From the NCBI RefSeq assembly GCF_003589925.1, contig NZ_CP032382.1, forward strand, positions 558,001 through 622,000: DNA of 64,000 nt, in the 5' to 3' direction. The notes beneath the pieces are model-generated. The model made no database searches, was not told where the DNA came from, and worked only from the letters and a program-made list of their open reading frames with translations. The DNA is from Chryseolinea soli (GTDB lineage Bacteria > Bacteroidota > Bacteroidia > Cytophagales > Cyclobacteriaceae). Both the position numbers and the translations under genes were made by a program. Positions 32,311 through 39,581 of the stretch are shown piece by piece (within the stretch, counting starts at the first letter, position 1; each line of letters opens with the position of its first letter).

Positions 32311-32706
32311 TCATTTTGTTGGTGGTTCAATCAGGTCCCACAGGTTTCCATACAAGTCGGCGAAGACCAGCACCGTGCCATAAGACTCGGTCTGCGGTGG
32401 TCTGACAATGGTGACGCCTTGCGCTTTCAGGTTTTCATGATCTCTTTTGATATCGTCGGTGTGAAGGAACAGAAAGACCCTTCCACCGGTTTGATTGCCT
32501 ACCCTGCTTTTCTGTTCATCGCTGGCAGCCTTCGCCAACAACAGGCAACATCCTTCCGAACCGGGCGGCGCCACCCTAACCCAGCGTTTTGTCTCGCTTA
32601 GCGTAGTATCTTCCAAAAGAGTAAATTTCAGTTTGTCGACATAAAAGGCAATGGCTTCATCGTAGTCGGCAACCACCAGGGCGAGTTGAATCAGGTTTTG
32701 TTTCAT
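32311..32706 (-). CDS. VOC family (glyoxalase/bleomycin-resistance fold) protein
   Basis: The 131-residue protein has the two beta-alpha-beta-beta-beta halves of the vicinal-oxygen-chelate fold: LIQLALVVADYDEAIAFYVDKLKFTLLEDT at the start and FLHTDDIKRDHENLKAQGV in the middle, ending FADLYGNLWDLIEPP with the family's typical D-P-x-G-N/W-L pattern. It is likely a cytoplasmic metal-dependent lyase, isomerase or dioxygenase, or a drug-binding protein. Nothing nearby tells which. Confidence 0.88.
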   Translation of the reverse strand: MKQNLIQLALVVADYDEAIAFYVDKLKFTLLEDTTLSETKRWVRVAPPGSEGCCLLLAKAASDEQKSRVGNQTGGRVFLFLHTDDIKRDHENLKAQGVTIVRPPQTESYGTVLVFADLYGNLWDLIEPPTK

Positions 32707-32796
32707 GGGATCTTTCGGGCTTTGGACCGGGTGAAGATAAAATTAATTTACCATTCGTTACCCCGGTCCTTAGCCACAAAAAATTTTGACGATGAA

Positions 32797-33633
32797 TCAG
32801 AACATGCCGTTGTTGTGAAGAAGTGTTGCGGGTATCGGTTGCTTTACGCGCCAGTGCTCGACGATCTTACTTTTATCAAGACGATAGAGATCATAACAGG
32901 CGTAAGGCGTTTCGTTTTGAAGCACACGGGATTGCGTCATTACAAAATTTCCTTCCCCGATGATACGGTATGTCTTTTCAAACGTGCAGCGTCGAAGCAT
33001 CTCTTTCCAACCGGGCAACCCGGACTTCGCCTCCGGGTCATGTGTGACGATCCCGGAGGACACAAAATCTGCCGCCTGCTCCCACTGCCCTTCTTTGAGC
33101 ACCGTTTGTGCAAAGTCTGTTATCCGCTGCTTGTTGGATTCGGTCTGCACGAGGTCATTGATTTGGGTTGGGCCATCGATGGCGGCATGTGCCGTGGCCT
33201 CGCTCATCGGTTGGATGGCATCCCAATGCTCGGCAAACCGGGCGTTTTGAAGACGCACCATGTCAAGCACGATCATCGTGTGGCCGCCAAAGGTGATGAG
33301 CATGTGAAGCGCAACGTAGTCGCCATCGGCGATGATGCGCAGGAAAGGCTTTGGAGGATTTTCGGGTTTTGGCATTTGCTTGAACATGGCCAAAGCTTCC
33401 AGTAATGCGGCCTTGCCCGGTTTGCCGGATGCGCTGTGCTGAATGTAATCTTCAGCTATACATTGCCCGGCTACCTCCAGGTCGCCTTGACCAATGGCGC
33501 GTTTCCAAAAATCGAGTACGATTTCTTTGTTTGATATCGGAGTTTCCATGATGTGATCTGTTAGGATTTGTGCACGTGTGGCAAGGCAAGCAAATGCGCA
33601 TAGCCCCACGGCAATGAAATGTTTTGACTTCAC
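32797..33633 (-). CDS. Secreted double SnoaL/NTF2-like protein
   Basis: The 278-residue protein has a signal peptide (MKSKHFIAVGLCAFACLATRAQ) and two SnoaL-like polyketide-cyclase folds. The first is about residues 38-155 (VLDFWKRAIGQGDLEVAGQCIAEDYIQHS to FAEHWDAIQPM); the second, about 165-275 (FAQTVLKEGQWEQAADFVSSGIVTHDP to IVEHWRVKQPIP). The repeated HxxxxxxG and VEHWD/R ends are typical. Such proteins are often predicted esterases or isomerases with no known substrate. It is divergent from the outer-membrane protein array. Confidence 0.88.
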   Translation of the reverse strand: MKSKHFIAVGLCAFACLATRAQILTDHIMETPISNKEIVLDFWKRAIGQGDLEVAGQCIAEDYIQHSASGKPGKAALLEALAMFKQMPKPENPPKPFLRIIADGDYVALHMLITFGGHTMIVLDMVRLQNARFAEHWDAIQPMSEATAHAAIDGPTQINDLVQTESNKQRITDFAQTVLKEGQWEQAADFVSSGIVTHDPEAKSGLPGWKEMLRRCTFEKTYRIIGEGNFVMTQSRVLQNETPYACYDLYRLDKSKIVEHWRVKQPIPATLLHNNGMF

Positions 33634-33961
33634 GTAATCAGGATAAATGATAAATGGATTTCAGCATTCCGTGATCCCGGAATGCCGTGATGAAGTCCAT
33701 GCCTGCGCAAAGCGCGGGGGATGGACATGCGGATGGTGCTTAGTACTTCTTGATGGATCAAAGATAACAAATGTCGACCATCATCCTAAACCTACTGCAA
33801 AGCGCGCCAGACCGGTCATGGACGTTTTATTCCGCCATTCCGTTTTGATCGCTCGACCGAGTGGAATTATCCCTCGCATTCATTATTTTCGTCAAAGGTC
33901 CTACCTGAACTAGTTATCGCCATTGTAAGTCCTATTTTATCCTTAACCAACCCCTCAAATC
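33634..33961. other. Divergent spacer, no gene recognised
   Basis: These 328 bases separate the SnoaL gene (-) and the first barrel gene (+). GCATTCCG/CGGAATGC form a small stem at 33664-33685. Otherwise no convincing RNA, ORF or repeat is seen; it presumably holds both promoters. Confidence 0.55.
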
Positions 33962-34612
33962 ATGAAAGTCAGATCTATTTCCAAGGTCGCGTTGTGCCTA
34001 TGTCTTCTCGGCCCTGCCGTCCATGCCCAAACCACAAAAGGAAGCTTCCTGCTGGGAGGCTCGCTCAGCTTCCAGAGTGGCAAAAGCAAGTACAACTACT
34101 CCAGCAGCACCTTTAATTCTGAAAGCAAAAGCACCACGTTTTCGATCCGTCCCAGCATTTCTTATTTCGTTATCGACCAACTGGCCGTAGGCGTGGTCAC
34201 GCCCTACAGCTACACCAAAATAAAATCAGACGGCGTGCAATCGACTGGGTCGAGCTACACGATCGGTCCCGTGGTGCGCTACTATTTCCCCTTGGGGGAT
34301 CAATGGGCCGTTTTCCCGGAAGTAGCCTATAGCTACGGATGGCTTTGGACCAAGACCCCCAATTTCGTGCCTGCCACGGGCGACTACGAAAGTCTCAAGA
34401 TAAATGGGCACACCAGTATTTTCCAAGGCGGCGTGGGGCTGGTATATTTCCTGAACCCGAGCATTGGCATAGAAGGAAAAGTCTATTACCAGAACCGGAC
34501 CGATTCCGAGGAACGCGGCGAGCGCACGGGAGTCGTTCCGACCGGCATCGACCAATCGTCCTTCAATTTTAGCGTTGGTTTGCAAGTATACTTTGCGCGA
34601 AACGCAAAATAA
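33962..34612 (+). CDS. Outer-membrane beta-barrel protein, array gene 1 (type C)
   Basis: The 216-residue protein has a signal peptide (MKVRSISKVALCLCLLGPAVHAQ), the array hallmark TTKGSFLLGGSLSF, then alternating beta-strand patterns and tell-tale turns: YFVIDQLAVGVVTPYSY, YYFPLGDQWAVFPEVAYSYGW, GGVGLVYFLNPSIGIEG. It ends with FNFSVGLQVYFARNAK, an aromatic-rich last strand suited to BAM assembly. It is an 8-strand OmpA/OmpX-like porin or surface barrel of the outer-membrane beta-barrel domain family. It is separated from the other four copies by a strong terminator. Remnants resembling its C-terminus lie at 36187-36355. Confidence 0.9.
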   Translation: MKVRSISKVALCLCLLGPAVHAQTTKGSFLLGGSLSFQSGKSKYNYSSSTFNSESKSTTFSIRPSISYFVIDQLAVGVVTPYSYTKIKSDGVQSTGSSYTIGPVVRYYFPLGDQWAVFPEVAYSYGWLWTKTPNFVPATGDYESLKINGHTSIFQGGVGLVYFLNPSIGIEGKVYYQNRTDSEERGERTGVVPTGIDQSSFNFSVGLQVYFARNAK

Positions 34613-34617
34613 CCAGC

Positions 34618-34651
34618 GCGATAAGGAGGCAACCTCCTGCCTCCTTATCGC
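34618..34651 (+). terminator. Intrinsic terminator after array gene 1
   Basis: A perfect 14-bp stem (GCGATAAGGAGGCA with its complement) around ACCTCC, followed by TTCTCTTATT. It isolates gene 1 from the cassette starting at 34857. Confidence 0.85.
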
Positions 34652-34794
34652 TTCTCTTATTCGTCGAATCGCTGGCCGCTATTCAGATATTATAACTTTA
34701 AGTTGTCCACCCCATATCAAATTGCTGTTCTTCATCGTTACAAAAGAAATGTTACCCGGCGCTGCCGTGGTTTTGACGAAATCGCTCACGTTCC

Positions 34795-34802
34795 TATTTT
34801 TA
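34795..34802 (+). promoter_or_regulatory. -7-like element of array cassette 1
   Basis: TATTTTTA lies 55 bp before the start codon of array gene 2. The region 34791-34856 is nearly the same as 36421-36487 in front of array gene 4, including AAGTAACCATAAT and AGCAGTTTC. Confidence 0.5.
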
Positions 34803-34856
34803 CGGACTCTCTCAACCAGTTACAAGTAACCATAATTCAATAGCAGTTTCTTTATC

Positions 34857-35492
34857 ATGAAAAACCTATTCCCCTCCCTGACAGCGCTATGGCTTTGCCT
34901 GGCCGTTTCTTCCAGCATGGCTCAAACCTCAAAAGGCACTTTTCTATTAGGTGGTTCGCTGGGTTTTTCCAGCGGGCACTCGACCAGTACATATGATTAT
35001 CTAAGCACGCCTTCCAAGCAAAAACAATCCACCATCAGTCTCGCCCCAAACGTCTCCTATTTTGTGATCGACCGTCTGAGCATTGGCATCGTGACGCCAC
35101 TTTCGTATACGCAGTATAAACGGGAGGATATCGATCAGAAAACAACGTACCGATCCTATTCGATTGGACCGCTCATCCGGTATTATTTTCCACTGGGAAG
35201 CCACTGGGCTATTTTTCCGGAGGCAAGCTATAGCTACGGCTGGATGGAGACCATGGGACATTATTCTATCAACGGCGATGTCTTTAGGCAAACGTTTCGC
35301 GGGAACGCGCGGAATTTGCAAGGCGGTCTGGGCTTAACTTATTTTCTTAACCCCAACATTGGCTTGGAGGGGAAATTCCGCTATCAGTCCATGCGCGATA
35401 CCTACAATCACGCCGGGCTGGACCACGTCGACAACAACTCGTTTGACTTCACGATCGGTGTGCAAGTATACCTCTTCAGAAATACACAATAA
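34857..35492 (+). CDS. Outer-membrane beta-barrel protein, array gene 2 (type A)
   Basis: The 211-residue protein has a signal peptide (MKNLFPSLTALWLCLAVSSSMAQ), then TSKGTFLLGGSLGFSSGH and the same barrel layout as gene 1 (YFVIDRLSIGIVTPLSY, YYFPLGSHWAIFPEASYSYGW, GGLGLTYFLNPNIGLEGKF). The last strand is FDFTIGVQVYLFRNTQ. It is most similar to gene 4 (36488), from signal peptide to terminus, and clearly its duplicate. It is 30 bp ahead of gene 3 and co-transcribed with it. No ligand or transport substrate can be inferred. Confidence 0.9.
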   Translation: MKNLFPSLTALWLCLAVSSSMAQTSKGTFLLGGSLGFSSGHSTSTYDYLSTPSKQKQSTISLAPNVSYFVIDRLSIGIVTPLSYTQYKREDIDQKTTYRSYSIGPLIRYYFPLGSHWAIFPEASYSYGWMETMGHYSINGDVFRQTFRGNARNLQGGLGLTYFLNPNIGLEGKFRYQSMRDTYNHAGLDHVDNNSFDFTIGVQVYLFRNTQ

Positions 35493-35522
35493 ATAACATT
35501 CGAAATCGCTACTTCCCTGCAT

Positions 35523-36140
35523 ATGAAAATCAACGTTACGCTCCAGTTCCTCCTGTGTTTTTGTTTTATGGCCAGTGTCAGCTTTGGTCAAACCGATAAA
35601 GGAAGCTTCCTGCTGGGCGGCTCTATCGGATTCGCCCACAATAACACGACAACGTACATTACAAACTCCGGCTCTACAGAAACCAGGTCGTTCACGATCG
35701 ACGCGCAGCCCAGCATCTCATATTTTATCATCGACCGGCTAGCCGTCGGGTTGATCACACCCTATAGTTATTCCAAAATAAAATCCAAGTATGCTGGAAG
35801 CGAATCGACGTCGACGGATAAATCTTATTCTGTTGGCCCGGCCGTGAGGTACTATTTTCCCCTGGGAAGTGAGTGGGCCATTTTCCCGGAGGCAAGCTAC
35901 AGCTATGGATGGACGTGGAACAACGACCTGACCAATAAGACAAGGGTTTTCCAAGGTGGCGTCGGGCTTGTCTATTTTCTTAATCAAAGTGTTGGTGTGG
36001 AAGGAAGGGCATTTTATAGAAATGCACATACCAACTATGAAGACGTTCCCGGCGCTTACCGCGGAAGGAGTTCCGATGAGCCGAACTTTAATTTTAGTCT
36101 GGGTGTGCAGATATACTTTGCCGGGAAAGCAAACCCATAA
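35523..36140 (+). CDS. Outer-membrane beta-barrel protein, array gene 3 (type B)
   Basis: The 205-residue protein has a signal peptide (MKINVTLQFLLCFCFMASVSFGQ), TDKGSFLLGGSIGFAHN, then YFIIDRLAVGLITPYSY, YYFPLGSEWAIFPEASYSYGW, GGVGLVYFLNQSVGVEGRAFY and the terminal strand FNFSLGVQIYFAGKANP. It is closest to gene 5 (37165), with which it shares the signal peptide MKINVT. It follows gene 2 in an operon and precedes a decayed C-terminal fragment of another paralogue. Confidence 0.9.
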   Translation: MKINVTLQFLLCFCFMASVSFGQTDKGSFLLGGSIGFAHNNTTTYITNSGSTETRSFTIDAQPSISYFIIDRLAVGLITPYSYSKIKSKYAGSESTSTDKSYSVGPAVRYYFPLGSEWAIFPEASYSYGWTWNNDLTNKTRVFQGGVGLVYFLNQSVGVEGRAFYRNAHTNYEDVPGAYRGRSSDEPNFNFSLGVQIYFAGKANP

Positions 36141-36186
36141 AAAAATCTCATCGCATTCTAACTACCACCGGTCCCTTGTCCGGCGG

Positions 36187-36355
36187 AAATATTTAAAACC
36201 GAGTATTGGTATAGAAAAGGTTTGTTCTCTATCTAACAACGATTTCTATAGGCGCGGTGACCTGAGCGATCCAATAGTGAGCCGTGATGACAAATCGTCA
36301 ATTAACTTCACTGTGAAGTACAAATGTACTTTGCGAGAAAAGGTGTAAAATAAAA
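36187..36355 (+). pseudogene. Decayed C-terminal fragment of a barrel paralogue
   Basis: Bases 36190-36215 encode YLKPSIGIE, matching YFLNPSIGIEG of array gene 1. After a frame change, bases 36295-36355 (INFTVKYKCTLREKV in one frame) correspond at DNA level to the last strand and stop of gene 1 (AAGTATACTTTGCGCGAAACG versus AAATGTACTTTGCGAGAAAA). No start, signal peptide or complete frame is present. It is a remnant of a third cassette gene. Confidence 0.7.
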
Positions 36356-36424
36356 TTTTATTCAGGCGGAAAGAAATCTCATCCAGCCCGACAACGTTGT
36401 ACTGAAAATCCTCATTTACATTCT

Positions 36425-36432
36425 TATTTTTG
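36425..36432 (+). promoter_or_regulatory. -7 element TATTTTTG of array cassette 2
   Basis: An exact match to TAnnTTTG, 56 bp before the start codon of array gene 4. The surrounding 65 bp duplicate those before array gene 2. Confidence 0.6.
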
Positions 36433-36487
36433 CGATCTCTCTTAAACAGTTATAAGTAACCATAATCCAACAGCAGTTTCCTTTACC

Positions 36488-37129
36488 ATGAAAAACCTAT
36501 TTACTTCTCTGGCAGTGCTATGGCTTTGCCTGGCCGTTTCTTCGAGTTTTGCACAAACTTCAAAAGGCGCTTTTCTATTAGGCGGTTCCCTGGGATTTTC
36601 CAGCGGGCACACGAACACGACCTATAATTACCCCGCGATTTCCCGCAAGGAAAAGCAATCAGCAATCGGCGTCGATCCCAACGTTTCCTATTTTGTGATC
36701 GACCACCTGAGCGTTGGCGTGGTGACCCCATTTATGTATAGGTGGTATAAAACTGAAGGCGTCGATCAAAAAACAACGTACACGTCCTATTCTGTCGGAC
36801 CGCTGATCCGGTACTATTTTCACCTGGGAAACCAGTGGGCCATTTTCCCGGAAGCAAGTTATAGCTATGGCTGGACGGTGACCAAAGGCTACTCCTATCT
36901 CAGTGGCGACATAGTCCCCGTTACGTATCGCGGGAACACACGAAATTTACAAGGCGGCCTGGGATTGGTCTATTTTCTCAACCCCAACATTGGTGTGGAA
37001 GGAAAATTTCGCTATCAGTCCATGCGCGATACCTACAATCGCACCGACGTTGGGCTGGATCATACCGACAACAATGCCTTTGACTTCACGATAGGTTTGC
37101 AAGTATACCTCTTCAGAAATACCCAATAG
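36488..37129 (+). CDS. Outer-membrane beta-barrel protein, array gene 4 (type A)
   Basis: The 213-residue protein has a signal peptide (MKNLFTSLAVLWLCLAVSSSFAQ), TSKGAFLLGGSLGFSSGH, YFVIDHLSVGVVTPFMY, YYFHLGNQWAIFPEASYSYGW, GGLGLVYFLNPNIGVEGKF, and ends FDFTIGLQVYLFRNTQ. The similarity to gene 2 is strongest at both termini and in the promoter. The variable parts are short loops (residues about 45-60 and 120-150), expected to be surface-exposed. It begins the second copy of the cassette. Confidence 0.9.
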   Translation: MKNLFTSLAVLWLCLAVSSSFAQTSKGAFLLGGSLGFSSGHTNTTYNYPAISRKEKQSAIGVDPNVSYFVIDHLSVGVVTPFMYRWYKTEGVDQKTTYTSYSVGPLIRYYFHLGNQWAIFPEASYSYGWTVTKGYSYLSGDIVPVTYRGNTRNLQGGLGLVYFLNPNIGVEGKFRYQSMRDTYNRTDVGLDHTDNNAFDFTIGLQVYLFRNTQ

Positions 37130-37164
37130 TCAACACTCAAATCGCCATTCTTAATTTTCGCATT

Positions 37165-37827
37165 ATGAAAATCAACGTTACGTTTCAACTCCTGTTATAT
37201 TCTTGTTTCATCGCCATCGCAGGCTATGGCCAAACCGACAAAGGAAGCTTCTTGCTGGGTGGCTCTATCGGGTTCACCCGGAATGCCAATACGACCTACG
37301 GCACAAGCAATTCCAACATCATTTCAGAAAGCAAGTGGTTCTCGATCGCCGCGCAGCCCAGTGTTTCGTATTTTATCATCGACCGGCTAACGGTTGGGCT
37401 GATCACGCCCTACAGTTATGCAAAAACAAATTCCAAATCCAATTTGAGCACCGAAATGATCTCGACCACCAAAACCTATTCCGTTGGCCCAACCGTGAGA
37501 TACTATTTTCTGCTGGGAAGTCAATGGGCCATTTTCCCGGAAGTAAGCTACAGCTATGGGTGGACCTGGGACAAGTATCCGAACATCATTTCGCAGAATC
37601 CCTATTCGGTGGTCTATACCAAGTCGACAGAGAAGATGAGCAGTTTCCAAGGTGGTGTGGGGTTGGTCTATTTTCTTACCCAAAGTGTTGGCATCGAAGG
37701 AAGGGCGTTTTATCAGACTCAACATACCCGGTACGAAGAGGAATCCTACGGCATAAAGAGTATCGATGAGCCTTCTTTTAATTTTGGTCTGGGTGTGCAG
37801 ATATACTTTGCCAAGAATAAAAAGTAA
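37165..37827 (+). CDS. Outer-membrane beta-barrel protein, array gene 5 (type B)
   Basis: The 220-residue protein has a signal peptide (MKINVTFQLLLYSCFIAIAGYGQ), TDKGSFLLGGSIGFTRN, YFIIDRLTVGLITPYSY, YYFLLGSQWAIFPEVSYSYGW, GGVGLVYFLTQSVGIEGRAFY, and a last strand FNFGLGVQIYFAKNKK. It is the partner of gene 3 and follows gene 4 by 35 bp. A further remnant and a terminator lie downstream. Confidence 0.9.
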   Translation: MKINVTFQLLLYSCFIAIAGYGQTDKGSFLLGGSIGFTRNANTTYGTSNSNIISESKWFSIAAQPSVSYFIIDRLTVGLITPYSYAKTNSKSNLSTEMISTTKTYSVGPTVRYYFLLGSQWAIFPEVSYSYGWTWDKYPNIISQNPYSVVYTKSTEKMSSFQGGVGLVYFLTQSVGIEGRAFYQTQHTRYEEESYGIKSIDEPSFNFGLGVQIYFAKNKK

Positions 37828-37860
37828 GTGATGCCTTAACGAGGCACTTAGTCGTTACGC

Positions 37861-37961
37861 CCCCTTATGACTTTCACCATTCCCTCGGTGGTCCGTTCCA
37901 AACTCCTGTCATCAGTCTGAGTTTCGACGTGCAGGTATATTTTTTCAAGAAAGTACAATAA
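37861..37961 (+). pseudogene. Second decayed C-terminal fragment of a barrel paralogue
   Basis: The frame ending at the TAA at 37959-37961 reads SFDVQVYFFKKVQ, a clear last barrel strand like FDFTIGVQVYLFRNTQ. The upstream part (HSLGGPFQTPVISL) has little similarity left and there is no start. It occupies the same place after gene 5 as the first remnant after gene 3. Confidence 0.7.
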
Positions 37962-37979
37962 TCACATTTACAGGGTTTT

Positions 37980-38012
37980 AAAAACGCCGGTGCCCCTACC
38001 GGCGTTTTTCAT
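37980..38012 (+). terminator. Intrinsic terminator at the end of the barrel array
   Basis: AAAAACGCCGGT and ACCGGCGTTTTT form a 12-bp stem around GCCCCT, with T-rich flanks on both sides. Confidence 0.9.
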
Positions 38013-38113
38013 TTTACGGCAAGCGAAACCCCAGCCCATAGGATCTGCGTTCAATCCACTAACTTTACGCTACCGTTTTAACTGAATTTTGAAAATAAGA
38101 AAGCACCCTCTCT

Positions 38114-38986
38114 ATGAAAAAATTCTCCATCCTGCTCGGCAACGGCATCAATAACCTCGACGCCGACAACAGCTGGGACAACCTCCTGCAGCGGCTCGCC
38201 GCCGATATCGGCTTTACGATCGACGAAGAAAAGAAAAAACAATTTCCGCTCTTGTACGAAGAGATCTTTCTCACTGGCGCCAACTTAAAGAAAAAAGGAG
38301 TTTCCGAAACCCAACTAAAAAAATCGATCTGCGACAACATCTCGCAAATCAAAAAGCACCCGCTCTACGATGTGATCCGCGCCCTTCCCACCGACGACAT
38401 CATCACCACCAACTACGATTTTTCGGTCGAGGGATTCGACCCAAAAAAAAACGAAGGCATTGTCAAGGAAATGCTTTACAGTGTTTTCAGGCACTACCGC
38501 GCCGGCAACAAGCGCGTGTGGCACGTCCATGGCGACCGACTCCATCCCAACTCTGTGAACCTGGGTTTTGAACACTATAGCGGGCAACTGCAAAACATTC
38601 GCAACTATGTGGCTACGGGTACACAGTATGCGTCCAAAAAATATCAACTCCCGCTCATCAAACGATTGGAAACCGGTGCACTGGATGGCAGTTCCTGGTT
38701 GGATCTTTTTTTCACCACCGATATCCACATCATCGGGCTCACCCTCGGCTTTGTGGAAACCGACCTTTGGTGGTTGTTGACTTACCGGGCACGCATAAAG
38801 ATCAAGAAACCCAAACTTGTGCCCAACACGATCACATATTACACACCGCAGAAATTCGTAGCCGGTTCCAAACATAAACTGGACCTCCTCGAAGCCACGG
38901 GCGTGAACGTGGAAAAAATTAACAAAGACGGGGCAGCCTATTATCAGGACATCTTGAGCCGGTTAGACCCCGCTCCAAAAAAATAA
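38114..38986 (+). CDS. Stand-alone SIR2-like domain protein, candidate NADase
   Basis: The 290-residue protein carries SIR2_2 motifs in order: a nucleotide-binding start (SILLGNGIN, residues 5-13, with SW at 20-21), ITTNYDFSVEG (97-107) with Asn100 and Asp102, WHVHGD (136-141) with His139, and HIIGLTLGFVETDLWWLL near residue 215. The Asn and His match the catalytic pair of defence NADases such as ThsA and the SIR2 domains of DSR and Avs. There is no zinc ribbon of the classical deacetylases and no partner domain. It is a single gene, after the terminator of the barrel array. A role in phage-triggered NAD depletion is an inference; the family also contains proteins of unknown role. Confidence 0.85.
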   Translation: MKKFSILLGNGINNLDADNSWDNLLQRLAADIGFTIDEEKKKQFPLLYEEIFLTGANLKKKGVSETQLKKSICDNISQIKKHPLYDVIRALPTDDIITTNYDFSVEGFDPKKNEGIVKEMLYSVFRHYRAGNKRVWHVHGDRLHPNSVNLGFEHYSGQLQNIRNYVATGTQYASKKYQLPLIKRLETGALDGSSWLDLFFTTDIHIIGLTLGFVETDLWWLLTYRARIKIKKPKLVPNTITYYTPQKFVAGSKHKLDLLEATGVNVEKINKDGAAYYQDILSRLDPAPKK

Positions 38987-39065
38987 ACTTGACTGGGATG
39001 GCGTATGAGCGGAGGGTTAAAACCTTAGCCCCTCCGAGTTGTTATTACCTCAAACCCCCGGGATC

Positions 39066-39506
39066 ATGAAACCAACGTTATCATTTATCGCAGCCATCGT
39101 GCTGCTCGCGGCCTGTCATCGCGGCAAAGAACAATCATCCGAAACCAGCGTTGAAGGGGGTCCGCAACCCGGGTGCTACGCGTTTCATGAAGGTGGGTCG
39201 AGCATCGAGCTTCAACTGGCGGTGAACGGCGATGCTGCGTCCGGGGACTTGCTTTATTCATTGGAGGAAAAAGACAAGAACACCGGTACCATCCGGGGTA
39301 CCGTGAGAGGCAACATGCTGGATGCTTACTATACGTTTACGTCTGAAGGGGTGACCAGCGTACGTGAGGTCATTTTTCAGTGGGTCGACAATTCATTGGT
39401 AGAGGGCATTGGCGAACACATCGAGCGAAACGACACTTCCTTCTATGCAGATAAGAAGAAAGTGACGTTCACCGACAGCAAGGTGGCACTCAAAAAATGT
39501 GAGTGA
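39066..39506 (+). CDS. Hypothetical lipoprotein
   Basis: The ATG at 39066 gives a lipoprotein signal (MKPTLSFIAAIVLLAAC); an in-frame start at 39039 would add nine residues and spoil it. The mature 129 residues contain a beta-rich fold: QPGCYAFHEGGSSIELQLAVNGDAASGDLLYSLEEKDKNTGTIRGTVRGNMLDAYYTFTSEG, a pattern met in many Bacteroidota lipoproteins that bind or sense small ligands. The Cys after QPG and the last Cys could form a disulphide. No family name can be given. Confidence 0.85.
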   Translation: MKPTLSFIAAIVLLAACHRGKEQSSETSVEGGPQPGCYAFHEGGSSIELQLAVNGDAASGDLLYSLEEKDKNTGTIRGTVRGNMLDAYYTFTSEGVTSVREVIFQWVDNSLVEGIGEHIERNDTSFYADKKKVTFTDSKVALKKCE

Positions 39507-39516
39507 GCCATGAAAT

Positions 39517-39570
39517 CATTTTGAACCGCCTCGCCTTCGCTAAAGCTTCGGCGGGCAAGCAAGGCGATGT
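39517..39570. repeat. Dispersed repeat with core CTTCGCTAAAGCTTCGGCGG, copy 3
   Basis: TTTTGAACCGCCTCGCC, then the core and GGCAAGCAAG, in the same orientation as the copies at 12761 and 13765. It fills the gap between two convergent genes (stops at 39506 and 39582). Confidence 0.7.
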
Positions 39571-39581
39571 AAAGAAAAATC

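Noticed and set aside
36130..36355. Complete sixth barrel gene
   Set aside because: Only C-terminal pieces remain and the frame changes within them; annotated as a remnant.
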